Below, piece after piece: positions 45,844-55,104 of a DNA stretch of 64,000 bases (within the stretch, counting starts at the first letter, position 1; each line of letters opens with the position of its first letter). The position numbers and the translations under genes are program-made. Source of the DNA: Paramagnetospirillum magneticum AMB-1 (lineage in GTDB: Bacteria > Pseudomonadota > Alphaproteobacteria > Rhodospirillales > Magnetospirillaceae); the NCBI RefSeq assembly GCF_000009985.1, contig NC_007626.1:2164011-2228010 (forward strand). Reading direction: 5' to 3'. Below the pieces are notes generated by a model. The model did no database searches and had not been told where the DNA came from. It saw only the letters and a list, made by a program, of their open reading frames with translations.

Positions 45844-45849
45844 CGGATG

Positions 45850-45882
45850 ATCCCCCCCTCTTCCGGATGGGAGAGGGGGGCT
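45850..45882 (+). terminator. Hairpin after purC
   Basis: A C-rich arm (CCCCCCTCT) pairs with AGAGGGGGG across a 10-base loop, about 10 bp past the purC stop and just before the convergent CBS gene. No T run follows, so strength is uncertain. Confidence 0.5.
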
Positions 45883-45894
45883 TCCCCGTCGAAG

Positions 45895-46326
45895 TCAGCC
45901 GGCGGTGACGTAGGCCCGCAGGGCTTCCGCTTCGAATTCGGCGCGCTCCAGGCTGTTGGACACCAGATCGCGGATGGAGACGATACCGGTCATCTTGCCG
46001 CCATCCATCACGGGCATGTGGCGGAAGTGGTGGGTGGACATGCTGCTCATCACCGAGGCCACCGAATCGCTAGCGCGGCAGGTCATGGGATCGGGGGTCA
46101 TGTGGTCACCCACCGGGGTTTCCAGGATGCGGGCGCCATGGGCCGCCAGACAGCGGGTGACGTCGCGCTCGGTGAAGATACCCAGGGTATTGTCCTTGTC
46201 GTCCACCACCAGAACCGCTCCGACCTTGAACGCGGCCATTCCCTGGACGGCCTCGATCATGGCCTTGGACGGCAGGATCTTGAAAATCTTGCTGCCTTTC
46301 TTGGCAAGGATATCGGAAACCAGCAT
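45895..46326 (-). CDS. Tandem CBS-domain protein
   Basis: 143 residues comprising two CBS motifs: MIEAVQGMAAFKVGAVLVVDD with GIFTERDV, and VASVMSSMSTHHFRHMPVMD with GIVSIRDLV. Such Bateman modules bind adenine nucleotides and act as energy-state sensors, with no catalytic domain here. GGAGGAACGCAG gives a strong ribosome site. It is convergent with purC and is the last complete chromosomal gene before the island. Confidence 0.92.
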   Translation of the reverse strand: MLVSDILAKKGSKIFKILPSKAMIEAVQGMAAFKVGAVLVVDDKDNTLGIFTERDVTRCLAAHGARILETPVGDHMTPDPMTCRASDSVASVMSSMSTHHFRHMPVMDGGKMTGIVSIRDLVSNSLERAEFEAEALRAYVTAG

Positions 46327-46420
46327 CTGCGTTCCTCCTTCGCGGCATCAGGCCAAGATCAGGATAACCTGAATGGGCGATACCACAAGTTGGGATAAAG
46401 GGTAAGCCGGGCCAGGGACT

Positions 46421-46579
46421 CTACAGCAGCCCCATGGCCTTGAAGCTGGCATGGCCCTTGCGCCCGACCACCACATGGTCGTGCACCGCGATGCCCACGG
46501 CGGCCAGGGCCTCCTTGACGCTGCGGGTCATCTCGATGTCGGCCCGTGATGGCTTGGGATCGCCGCTGGGATGGTTGTG
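46421..46579 (-). pseudogene. radC: radC 3' fragment cut by the island
   Basis: Read on the minus strand this encodes the last 52 residues of RadC, beginning exactly at the JAMM/MPN metal motif HNHPSGDP and ending KAMGLL before TAG. RadC proteins are about 220 residues, so about three quarters is missing. Homology stops abruptly at 46580, where composition falls to AT-rich island DNA. Integration into radC is the simplest explanation. Confidence 0.85.
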
Positions 46580-46731
46580 TCGTTAGCCGGTGACCTATTA
46601 TTTTCACTCTCAAGACTAAAAAATATAATATTTACCATATATGCTGTAATAATTTTTATGGCCCCCAATATCTTGGGCTGCAACGCCGTTGAAACCTACC
46701 AGTCCACCCTGTATGATTCGTCATCCATCTG
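46580..46731. other. Left junction of genomic island (putative att region)
   Basis: AT-rich DNA between the radC fragment and the recombinase gene. It contains no ORF. A short hairpin GCCC-N9-GGGC lies around 46662-46678. The attachment core cannot be defined without the right end of the island, which is outside the window. Confidence 0.55.
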
Positions 46732-48345
46732 GTGGTAAAAACACAAATGCGACACACGAAAAACACTGAAAAATCAACGGACACAGTGCAACACAGGGAC
46801 TCAATTCCGCTCAACTTTACGCCCGAGTCAGAGGGAACTCAGCAATTATATTGGCGTGGGGACCGTTGGTACTGCCTTTTCAGGAGACCGGGGGAGCGAG
46901 TTCCTGTTCGCTTGACCACCGGAACCGCCGATGAGGCAGAGGCACGAAGAAAGGCCCAAGCTGAATTTATCAAGCTACAGGCGAGAATTAGCAGTGGAAA
47001 GCCCAGGAAGGATGTAACCTTTCGCATCGTAGCCAATAAATTAGCTGAAGAGCTTGAGGCAGAATTGAAAGCACGTAAAAAATATGGAGAGCGTGCACCA
47101 AACGGTGATCGTCTGCGGCACCCACAAACTCTTGGAAAGAAAATTAATCACATACGGTCGTATTTGATCCCTTTATTTGCTGACAAGGCAATTAAGGATA
47201 TAAGTGATGATGACATCAGAAAGGCAAAAACTCATTTCGCAACATACTGGACTGAGGGGCCTGGGAAAAATATTAGCAAGCTAAGTTTTGTTAAGAATGG
47301 GCGTATTCAGGAGACAACAAGGAGAAAGCTAGGGGTTTCAAATAGAAATACTATTAATCAATATGCCATGACAATTAATGAAGTTTTGCGTTTTTCGAAA
47401 ACACATTTCGGCACAGAGCATCGTCTGACAAAATCTGTATACACAGATCGTCTTGATTCGCCGCGATCATCCATCACGGCAGAACAGTTTAAAGCTATAT
47501 GCGATTTACAGCAGAAAAGAATCAATGCTGAAAAACGCGAATATCACAAATGGCGACTGCGAAGGGTTATTTGTGCATTTGAATTCGTCCTATATTCTGG
47601 GTTGCGTGTTGCTGAGATTCACAGTCTCAAGTGGGGTGATATTGCGGTAATACCTGTGCAGTCTGGAAAAACATTGCACATTAGCAACGTAAGATCAAAA
47701 TTGAAGCCGGTGCGGTCTGTTGTTTGCCGTTCTGAAATAATGAATACATATAAAGAAATGGACGAGCATAGAAAAACGGATGATCCGCTTGAGTATGTGT
47801 TTTCGAATGAATTTAATCCATTAAAGCCGTGCCATATTAATGACGGTGTTCAGGTGCTTCTGCAAATGGCTGGGCTATGGAGTGATGGAAAAGGAGGGTA
47901 TCGCACTCTTGGCAGCATGAGGCATTCATATTGCCAATGGATGATCCACAACATGAATCCATTTAATTTGTATAAACTTGCTGCAAACATGGGGACATCA
48001 GAGATTCAGATCAGAAAGCATTATGCATCTGATATTAATCTGCGAGAAAATTTAGAGGCCCTTGCAGGGACTGTTGATGTTGGTTTGGCGGATATTTTTA
48101 AAGATGCTGGACGAAAAGTAAGAAGAGAGGCTGTAAATCCATTTATTTCTGATGCTCGTGAAATGATTCGTATATGGGAAGAGGCGGGTGAAAACTGGCG
48201 TGCTATGGATGATGTCTGGATTGGTAATGAAATCCGGAACTTTCATGGGGAGTATGTTTATAACAGCGTTGAGTTGAGGGCTTTTATTGCGACGATCAGG
48301 TGCATGGTTGATGTTGATGCTCCACCTCACGACACGCCTTCCTGA
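46732..48345 (+). CDS. Divergent tyrosine recombinase (island integrase)
   Basis: 537 residues. It has an N-terminal arm-type domain, a SAM-like core-binding domain (about 110-230) and a C-terminal catalytic domain. Visible catalytic features are the first Arg in YSGLRVAEIHSLKWGD, SMRHSYCQW (second Arg), and the probable nucleophile Tyr in IRKHYASD. The usual H-x-x-R first His and the LGH/W motif are replaced (MGTSE), so it is a divergent family. An extra 80-residue tail follows. Codon use is AT-rich, unlike the host. It lies next to the radC junction and points into the island. Confidence 0.85.
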   Translation: MVKTQMRHTKNTEKSTDTVQHRDSIPLNFTPESEGTQQLYWRGDRWYCLFRRPGERVPVRLTTGTADEAEARRKAQAEFIKLQARISSGKPRKDVTFRIVANKLAEELEAELKARKKYGERAPNGDRLRHPQTLGKKINHIRSYLIPLFADKAIKDISDDDIRKAKTHFATYWTEGPGKNISKLSFVKNGRIQETTRRKLGVSNRNTINQYAMTINEVLRFSKTHFGTEHRLTKSVYTDRLDSPRSSITAEQFKAICDLQQKRINAEKREYHKWRLRRVICAFEFVLYSGLRVAEIHSLKWGDIAVIPVQSGKTLHISNVRSKLKPVRSVVCRSEIMNTYKEMDEHRKTDDPLEYVFSNEFNPLKPCHINDGVQVLLQMAGLWSDGKGGYRTLGSMRHSYCQWMIHNMNPFNLYKLAANMGTSEIQIRKHYASDINLRENLEALAGTVDVGLADIFKDAGRKVRREAVNPFISDAREMIRIWEEAGENWRAMDDVWIGNEIRNFHGEYVYNSVELRAFIATIRCMVDVDAPPHDTPS

Positions 48346-48619
48346 CCAATTCCAAGTCACGGGGGTCGCTCAACCAGACGATGACGGCTACGTAGCCGAT
48401 ATGGTGCAAAACCGTTTGCCAGTGAATCTCAGTCAGATCGCCGCCGCCGTTATCGGTAAGCAACACCTCCCCATGCCGCCCCATCAGAGCCGCGTCCAGG
48501 TAGTCTCGCCCTTCGTCATCGACCGCCAGCATGATCGATGATGGGTATCTGGAAGACAGTTCCGCCAACCGACGTTGGATCGCAGCAACCAAAGTTTTCT
48601 CAGCTTCAGACCTCATCAT
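48296..48619 (-). CDS. Small hypothetical island protein
   Basis: About 107 residues, acidic, no signal or membrane segment (MRSEAEKTLVAAIQRRLAEL at the start, VLLTDNGGGDLTEIHWQT in the middle). No family recognised. The 5' end overlaps the zinc-ribbon gene by 14 bp, and the 3' end overlaps the convergent integrase by 50 bp. Tight packing with neighbours supports a real gene. Confidence 0.6.
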   Translation of the reverse strand: MMRSEAEKTLVAAIQRRLAELSSRYPSSIMLAVDDEGRDYLDAALMGRHGEVLLTDNGGGDLTEIHWQTVLHHIGYVAVIVWLSDPRDLELVRKACREVEHQHQPCT

Positions 48620-48782
48620 CGGGAAACTCGGCAGCAGCAAAGCAGTTATCGCAGATGATCTTGTTCGTGAGTGTTATGAGATAATGGATGCCTCCGCATC
48701 CAGGGCACGTCCTGGCGTAATGATCGGGATTCATATCTATAATTTCCGGGAACAGGATTACGTTATTTAACTTCTCATGCAT
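48606..48782 (-). CDS. Small zinc-ribbon protein
   Basis: 58 residues from the ATG at 48782, which has GAGG 8 bases upstream (an ATG at 48800 would add six residues). Two CxxC knuckles, CPGC and CDNC, 22 residues apart, indicate a structural zinc site. Function unknown. It is cotranscribed with the overlapping downstream gene. Confidence 0.6.
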   Translation of the reverse strand: MHEKLNNVILFPEIIDMNPDHYARTCPGCGGIHYLITLTNKIICDNCFAAAEFPDDEV

Positions 48783-48909
48783 GATGCACCTCGCTTTCAT
48801 GTTTATTTATCCTGCGAGTGCAGTATTGTGTCCCAGCGACGGTAATGGTGCAGGAACCATAGATTCTGGTGCCTGCACCATCAGTCCGTTCGTCCTCAAT
48901 GAGCGGAGG

Positions 48910-49116
48910 TCAATGTGGTTTCTTACGGAGCAATCGCTGTGTCGTGGATCGAAGTTTCCTTTGGTTCCGCCAACTGGAAGGGGTGGATGCAGTAATACAG
49001 ATCATTCCGGTCTCGCGGTGGACAAGACGGTAGTGGTCACCCCCTGTTCTGCTCACCTCCCACTCATCGCCATAGGCTTTGCGAAGTTCACGCTCGAATT
49101 TTTTCATGGCGGTCAA
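48910..49116 (-). CDS. HicA/YcfA-like small protein
   Basis: 68 residues. The pattern W-E-V-x-R-T-G-x-D-H-Y-R-L-V-H and the following STPSSWRNQRKLRS resemble the short dsRBD-like HicA/YcfA fold (beta-hairpin plus helix) common on phages and plasmids. The HicA catalytic His is plausibly the one in DHYRLVH. No HicB antitoxin is adjacent, so it may be a stand-alone nucleic-acid-binding relative. Overlaps the upstream gene by ATGA. Confidence 0.5.
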   Translation of the reverse strand: MTAMKKFERELRKAYGDEWEVSRTGGDHYRLVHRETGMICITASTPSSWRNQRKLRSTTQRLLRKKPH

Positions 49117-49694
49117 TCCAACTGGTCGGCAACGCAGGTCCAGGTCGGATCATCCTTGGCAAATGCCCAGAGGGCGTTCATGCACCCGCGATACCAGTCA
49201 ATGGCCTTGTTCATGTCCAGGCCATTGATGAAGCTGAGGGCCAGAAAGTTCGGGTCATGCTGGAGGGCAACGGCCAACTGGCTGAAAACCACGGCTGAAA
49301 CAAAGATACCGTACTGGCTCGGGGTCATGGTGGTGGAAACCCCATTGTTGCTCCGCTCCACCGTCTCATGGTCTGGCACGAACGGAATAGGGATCAGGTG
49401 CGTTCCTGCCTTCAGGTAGCCCCAGCTTGCGATCTTAAGCGGGATTAACCTGGAAAATACGGTGTGCCAAATCTGCGGTACGCTGCCGAAGATAGCGTAA
49501 TACTCCCGCAGGTAAAGCTCAGTGGCATCGTCTGAGAATTCCACGCTGTCATTCGGCATGAAGAGCGTCGCATTGTCCGACGAAAGCACAATGTCGTAGA
49601 ATAGTGTTGTCGGGGTGTACGCCGGATCATCGATTGCCGCTGCTTCCGGTGCATTCTGATAGTTACTTGTACTTTTGCTTCTCGATTTCATCAT
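49113..49694 (-). CDS. Possible ArdB-like anti-restriction protein
   Basis: 193 residues. The central LREYYAIF...WGYLKAGTHLIPIP, then TPSQYGIFVSAVVFSQLAVA and the tail ALWAFAKDDPTWTCVADQLD, loosely follow the ArdB layout (a Y-x-GGYWEFY-x-L-NGGFYM block, an SADAAGI helix and an ALRDYAFRHPE...ID end). Similarity is by eye and weak. ArdB proteins inhibit type I restriction enzymes and are common on mobile elements. GAAGAAAGGAAAT-like purines precede the ATG. The next gene overlaps it. Confidence 0.4.
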   Translation of the reverse strand: MMKSRSKSTSNYQNAPEAAAIDDPAYTPTTLFYDIVLSSDNATLFMPNDSVEFSDDATELYLREYYAIFGSVPQIWHTVFSRLIPLKIASWGYLKAGTHLIPIPFVPDHETVERSNNGVSTTMTPSQYGIFVSAVVFSQLAVALQHDPNFLALSFINGLDMNKAIDWYRGCMNALWAFAKDDPTWTCVADQLD

Positions 49695-49875
49695 TTCCTT
49701 CTTTCGAAGGCGTGTTCCGCTTCATGATTGATTCGGATTTCGACGGGCTTCACGCCTCGTCTGTTCAACGCCGCCATCGGGAGTGATGGATGGGAACGAC
49801 CCATCGCCTGCGACTTTCGTCACCGCTCTACGGTGAGCTACATCACCCAGTGATCGTCTGCCTGTCGGCATGGGG

Positions 49876-50226
49876 TCACGACCAAGACCCAACCACGTAT
49901 CCGTCCTTGTCAGTCACCACGTTGGCCTTGACCGTCGAGGACCAGCCCCGGCGGTCGTTAGGTTTGGCCGCCCGTTTTTGGGCAGCCTTGAGTTTGGAAA
50001 TCTCCCGCCGCAGGCGAGTAATCTCCTCCCACGATTCCTTGGCCTCCTTTTCCCAGTTCACGGAGACACCACCGATCTCGAAGTCATCCGTCCTGATCGA
50101 CAATTGGCTTGCGTGGATTCCTTTGGCCTTGAGGTCCGTGGCGATCCTCCCCATTGCGGTCAACCGTTCAGGGTCGGTTGCAGCGGAGTCGAGGGCTACG
50201 GCCAGCAGTTTGATGATCTTGTCCAT
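49876..50226 (-). CDS. Hypothetical coiled-coil island protein
   Basis: About 116 residues. A heptad-rich helix (WEEITRLRREISKLKAAQKRA) follows a helical N-terminus, with a C-terminal VVTDKDGYVVGSW strand pair. ATG at 50226 is chosen for GGGAGG 8 bases upstream. Family unknown. It lies 19 bp after the upstream gene, same operon. Confidence 0.55.
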   Translation of the reverse strand: MDKIIKLLAVALDSAATDPERLTAMGRIATDLKAKGIHASQLSIRTDDFEIGGVSVNWEKEAKESWEEITRLRREISKLKAAQKRAAKPNDRRGWSSTVKANVVTDKDGYVVGSWS

Positions 50227-50245
50227 TTCTGCGACCTCCCAGCCC

Positions 50246-50929
50246 TCAATCACCTAATCTGACGCTGAAGTTCCAGGCCATTTCCTCACGGGCGACCCGA
50301 ACCGAGTGCCAGCCCTCATGGTCGGCAAAGATCGGGTCATGCTGGTTCTTGGCGTGCCAAACGCTTGGTGAGTAGGCCCAGACCCGCCCATCTATGGTGA
50401 CCACGACCCTGGCAGCCCGGATTTGATGGCTTTGGCCGACAATGTGTTCAGTTCCAATTTCCTTGGCGATCTTGGGCTGACCGCGTTCTGGAACCAGCAG
50501 CACATCGCCCTGCCGAATGCCGTTCGCCAACTGGCGTTCCGTCACCTCCCACATCCACCGCTGTGCAGCCCGAACAGGTGCTGCTGGATCGGTCGGATCG
50601 CGGCGGATTGAAGCCCGAACAGCAGCGGCACCAACCGGGTGCCGGAAAGGCTGTTTGGTTAATTCGTTGAACCCGCAGAGAACGTAGGTTTTGTGCTGGT
50701 TGAGAAAGCCATTGCGGTAACGGCGGAAGCTGTGCCGGACCTGAACCACGGCCACATCCTGTTCGGGATCAACCCCGTACAGATCGTGGTTCAGAGCATC
50801 CCCGCGACATGCATTGTCAAACTTTACGAACCGCTCGGGGAGAGCGGCCTTAAAGTGATCCAGGATGCTGGTTGCTGGCTTCGAATCGACAGTTTCGATC
50901 TGATCGAAGCGTCCACGTTTAATATTCAT
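50246..50929 (-). CDS. Hypothetical island protein
   Basis: 227 residues, soluble, with a strand-rich C-terminal half (GDVLLVPERGQPKIAKEIG, ARVVVTIDGRVWAYSPSVWH). GGAG lies 9 bases before the ATG. No family recognised; not a WYL or helix-turn-helix BREX regulator as far as can be seen. First gene of the minus-strand small-gene operon, divergent from brxA. Confidence 0.55.
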   Translation of the reverse strand: MNIKRGRFDQIETVDSKPATSILDHFKAALPERFVKFDNACRGDALNHDLYGVDPEQDVAVVQVRHSFRRYRNGFLNQHKTYVLCGFNELTKQPFRHPVGAAAVRASIRRDPTDPAAPVRAAQRWMWEVTERQLANGIRQGDVLLVPERGQPKIAKEIGTEHIVGQSHQIRAARVVVTIDGRVWAYSPSVWHAKNQHDPIFADHEGWHSVRVAREEMAWNFSVRLGD

Positions 50930-51515
50930 CGCAGCGTTCTCCAGTGACGCATAAATTCAACGGCAAAGTTCTCCGTGCATATGGAGGTTTCGCCGTGTTG
51001 TTTTTGCGTACTACGGCCGCAATGTGCTGTTAGTCAATGCCATAATTTACCAAGATGGTTCACAAACATTCTTATATAATTATATCATCAGGGTTGTATT
51101 TTGGCTGAAATCCGCCTGATATTTAAATCAGGCTGATTTACGGTTTCGTACGGAATAGGAATCAATTGGCCGGTGTTTTTAGAACGTAAAAAGAACGCTC
51201 TTGTCCTGGCATTGTTTCCCGCAGCGTATGGAAATGTGCGGCCCGAATGTCACGGTTTCAAAAATCTTGAATTCTCGGTTCAGCGGCGGCGACTGAATGT
51301 CCGAAAAGCGGACTTCATGGGCTTCCGGTAGCGTTCAATCTGATCGCCAGCCATGCTCCCGTGACAGCTTCGGTCACCCATGCCGGTTTCATTTCTGATT
51401 CCGGTCTGACTCCAGGTTGCTCACTGCTCCGCCTATGGATAGTCTGCTGACTTCAAGCTGACTGTTGGGGGGAGGCAATTGAAAAGCGAGATTGCGATTC
51501 GACGGCGGGGCGGCA
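50930..51515. other. 586-bp intergenic control region between divergent island operons
   Basis: No convincing ORF. AT-rich around 51040-51200, including a near-palindrome CCTGAT-ATTTAA-ATCAGG (51115-51132). It must hold promoters for the minus-strand small genes and the plus-strand BREX operon. No RNA gene was recognised. Confidence 0.5.
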
Positions 51516-52115
51516 ATGGCTGAGCCTCGATACAAGGCAGATATCGGTGGTGGATCGCTAAAACTGCCGGAAAGTCGGATCATTGCGGGCTTGCTTCTCG
51601 AAGGGGTCACCGAAGATCAGTGGCGTCATGCCATCGAAGTCGAGAACGTCCTTCAACGTCGCAGCCCCGGAACTGCAAAGCGGCAGTCGTCGCTGATGCG
51701 GAACCGGCTCGAAACCATGGGGCCAGAACTCTGGCAAATGGTACGGGATGGCTCGACCCAGGTTGCAATCCAGGCGGTGTTTGCCGCTGCGATCAAGCAT
51801 TCCACACTTCTGGGCGACTTCCTTGATCTGGTGGTGCGGGACCAGTTCCGCATGTTCCGCCCCGACCTGCCAAGGAAGATGTGGGATCAATATCTGGAGC
51901 AGTGCCGAAACCGTGATCCGCTGATGCCTGTGTGGCAGGACAGTACCGCCAACAAACTGGCTGATTGCGTCTATCGCATCTTGGTGGAGGTTGGATACAT
52001 CACCGATTCCAAAACCTATCGGTTGAAATCAGTTCGGATTTCGGGCGAGGTGATGAGCTATCTTCGCGAGAATAACGAGCAGTACGTAATCCGCTGCATC
52101 CAGGTGTCCATATGA
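51516..52115 (+). CDS. brxA: BREX protein BrxA (DUF1819)
   Basis: 199 residues. LPESRIIAGLLLEGV, RRSPGTAKRQSSLMRNRLETM and LLGDFLDLVVRDQFRMF match DUF1819/BrxA, a small DNA-binding-fold protein at the head of type 1 BREX phage-defence operons. ATG at 51516 is family-like; an upstream ATG at 51492 adds eight residues. It overlaps brxB by ATGA. Moderate GC, lower than the chromosome. Confidence 0.92.
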   Translation: MAEPRYKADIGGGSLKLPESRIIAGLLLEGVTEDQWRHAIEVENVLQRRSPGTAKRQSSLMRNRLETMGPELWQMVRDGSTQVAIQAVFAAAIKHSTLLGDFLDLVVRDQFRMFRPDLPRKMWDQYLEQCRNRDPLMPVWQDSTANKLADCVYRILVEVGYITDSKTYRLKSVRISGEVMSYLRENNEQYVIRCIQVSI

Positions 52116-52684
52116 GCATTCTCGACGACCGCTTAAACAAGGTTCTGGATCGGTTGATATCCGACGACCTGCTGAGCGGTCGTGGGCTGGGAAATGAAAT
52201 CGGCTTCTACATTTTCGATTACCCAGCCGAGAACGAACTTACGGTCAGAGAACACATTGGATTCCTGCTGGAGCAGCTACCCAAAAAGCGTCCTGGGCTG
52301 CGGGTGAAGCACATCAACCTCTTTGATATGGTTCTTGGGCACCTTGGTGACCGCAAGTTGTTCGACAAGGCTATCGAGCAGACTCGCAAGAAGGGTGATG
52401 CTTTCTTGGTGAAGGCATTGAAGGAACCGCTTCACGGCAGCAAGCTCGCACCTGTTTTTGAAGCTGCGTGCGATCTGCCGAATCATGATCTCGTGCTGGT
52501 ATCCGGCATTGGCACCGTGTACCCGCTGCTTCGCACGCATAGCCTGCTGAACAACCTGCACCATGTGATGCGGGACAAACCACTCGTGATGTTTTTCCCA
52601 GGAATTTACGACGGACAAATCCTTCGGCTTTTCGGGAAGCTGAAGGACGACAACTACTACCGGGCATTCAAATTGGTGCCTTAA
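52112..52684 (+). CDS. brxB: BREX protein BrxB (DUF1788)
   Basis: 190 residues. LLEQLPKKRPGLRVKHINLFDMV, DLVLVSGIGTVYPLLRTHSLLN and VMFFPGIYDGQILRLFG are characteristic of DUF1788/BrxB, required for type 1 BREX activity. Length is normal. It overlaps brxA at its 5' end and touches the first possible ATG of brxC (TAATG). Confidence 0.93.
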   Translation: MSILDDRLNKVLDRLISDDLLSGRGLGNEIGFYIFDYPAENELTVREHIGFLLEQLPKKRPGLRVKHINLFDMVLGHLGDRKLFDKAIEQTRKKGDAFLVKALKEPLHGSKLAPVFEAACDLPNHDLVLVSGIGTVYPLLRTHSLLNNLHHVMRDKPLVMFFPGIYDGQILRLFGKLKDDNYYRAFKLVP

Positions 52685-52695
52685 TGGGGGGGAAT

Positions 52696-55068
52696 ATGCT
52701 GATCCGTGAACTCTTCGAGAAGAAGATTGACCGCCCCATCAATGGCGTCATCAAGGCCGACCAAACCGATGATGCATCGAAGTGGCAGGAACTCGATGAG
52801 TACGTGATCACCCGCGAACTCGATAAGCACCTGCATGGTTTCTTTAATTCATATCTGAAATCCATCGACGCTCCTGGTGACCCGGAACTTGCGGGGAAGG
52901 TTGGTGTCTGGGTTTCAGGGTTCTTCGGTTCCGGCAAGTCGCACTTCATCAAGGTGCTGTCCTACCTGCTGGAGAACAAGATGGTCAGCATGGGCGGTGA
53001 ATCCCGCCGTGCTGTTGAATTCTTCGATGGGAAAATTCAGGACGCCATGTTGGCCGCTGACATCAAGCGTGCGGTCAACGCCGACACCGATGTCATCCTG
53101 TTCAACATCGATTCCAAGGCGGATACCAGCAAGGATGATTCGATCCTGACCGTGTTCACCAATGTTTTCAACGAACGGCTCGGATATAGCCCAGATCACC
53201 CCCATATCGCCGACCTTGAACGTCGTCTCGATGCAAAGGGGAAGTTTGGTGAATTCAAAGCGGCATACCGGGAGATTACCGACTGCGATTGGGTCTCCGA
53301 ACGCGATGCCTTTCACCTCAATTCGGACAGCATCAAGACCGCTCTGGCTCGGGTTTTAGGGCAATCCGAGGATGCCTTTGAAAAATGGCTCGATAACCCC
53401 GAGGCGGTGTTCAATCTTTCCCCCGACAACTTTGCCGGTTGGGTGAAGCAATATCTCGATTCCAAGGGGCCAAAGCACCGCATCGTGTTCCTGGTGGATG
53501 AGATAGGCCAGTTCATTGGGCAAGACACCCACATGATGCTGCGGCTTCAGACCATCACTGAAAACCTCGGCACCATTTGCGGTGGACGGGCATGGGTCGT
53601 GGTGACCTCGCAGGAGGATATTGACGCCGTTCTTGGTGAAATGCGTTCCGCGAAGAGCAACGACTTTTCGAAAATTCAGGGGCGTTTCAAAACCCGGCTT
53701 TCGCTTTCCAGTGCCGATGTTCATGAGGTCATCCAGGCTCGATTGCTGGAAAAGACTCCAGCCGCCAGGGATGCCCTTGTCTCGGTTTACAAGGACAAGG
53801 CGGACATCCTCAAAAACCAACTGAGCTTTACCAACGTCGGAATGACGTTCAAGCCGTTTGCCAACGACGACCATTTCGCCAAGGTCTACCCGTTCGCCCC
53901 CTACCAGTTCCAACTGGTTCAGAAGATTTTCGAGGCTATCCGCCGTGTTGGTGCCACTGGTCTACACCTTGCCCGTGGTGAACGCTCGATGCTCGATGCG
54001 TTCCAAACCGCAGCAAAGGACATGGCATCGGAAAAGGTCGGGGTGCTGGTCCCGCTGCACCGCTTCTACCCGTCCATTGAAAGTTTCCTCGACACCGCCG
54101 TGAAGGCGACCATCGATCAGGCTGGTGATAACGCTTCGCTGGAGCCGTTCGACAATCTGGTTCTGCGAACGCTGTTCCTCATCCGGTACGTGGAGGAGAT
54201 CAAGGGGACGGTCGAAAATCTCGTCACCTTGTTCATCGATCAGATCGACGCCGACCGGCTGGCGATCAAGATTCAGATGGAGGCCAGCCTTCAGCGGTTG
54301 GAAGGCCAGACCCTCGTGCGTCGTAACGGCGATGAATTCTTTTTCCTGACCGACGAGGAGAAGGAAATCGGGAAGGGCATCAAAAATGTTGATTTGCATG
54401 GTGGTGAAGATGTCAAAGCTCTTGGCGAAATGATTTTTGACGGGGTTCTTGGCGGGTATCGTAAGCACCGCTTCGAGGACACCAAGAAGGATTTTCCATT
54501 CAATCGATTCTGCGATCAGCACCCGTATGGAGCCAGAGGAGACGGCGATTTGGCGGTGTTGGTGATCACTCCTCTGTCAGAAGACTACCCCGACTGGAAT
54601 GAAGCCCGTTGCCTTATGAAGTCCACTGAAGACGGTGGGCAGGTGGTCATCAAGCTACCGGACGATAGCAGGCCGGGAACAAGCGATAGCTTGCTGAACC
54701 GTGAATTGCGTACTCTTCTCAAGACTGAAAAGTTCATCGCCCGTACAAATGATGGAACACTCACCCCAGGTATGAAAAATATCCTCCGGAATAGGGCTGA
54801 TGAAAACAACAAGAGAAGAGATAATTTAACGGTCCATATTGGGGATTTGATTCGGGGGGCCGACGTATTCGCTGCGGGGAATAGAGTCACCGTGAAGGGT
54901 GGTGGTGATGGTGCGATCCGTCAGTCATTAGATTACTTGATCAAAAACACCTTCACTAAGTTGGGCTATCTGAAGCACATCAGCCAAGACCCGCTTGCGG
55001 AAATTAAAGCCGTCCTGAATGCACCAGACACCGCCGATCAGAGGCTGAAGCTTGATGGTGAAGATTGA
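52696..55068 (+). pseudogene. brxC: BREX ATPase BrxC, 5' part (interrupted by IS3 element)
   Basis: About 790 residues before the break. Walker A GFFGSGKS sits near residues 75-82, with a Walker B-like FLVDEIGQFIG further on. BrxC is the large AAA+/P-loop core subunit of BREX. The ATG at 52696 (MLIRELFEKKI) has GGGGGG upstream; an ATG at 52684 is also in frame. The frame runs into an IS at 55066, whose first three bases TGA form a stop after GEDD-less ...LDGED. Sequence resumes in the same frame at 56333. A truncated 5' product could be made but lacks the C-terminal third. Confidence 0.93.
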
Positions 55069-55104
55069 GCTACTCCCCATTGGTTGGACAGAATTCGGGG
55101 AAGT

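Noticed and set aside
46421..46613. 84-aa ORF 46359-46613 as a gene
   Set aside because: It is in the wrong frame of the radC remnant; the conserved HNHPSGDP frame is another one and lacks a start.
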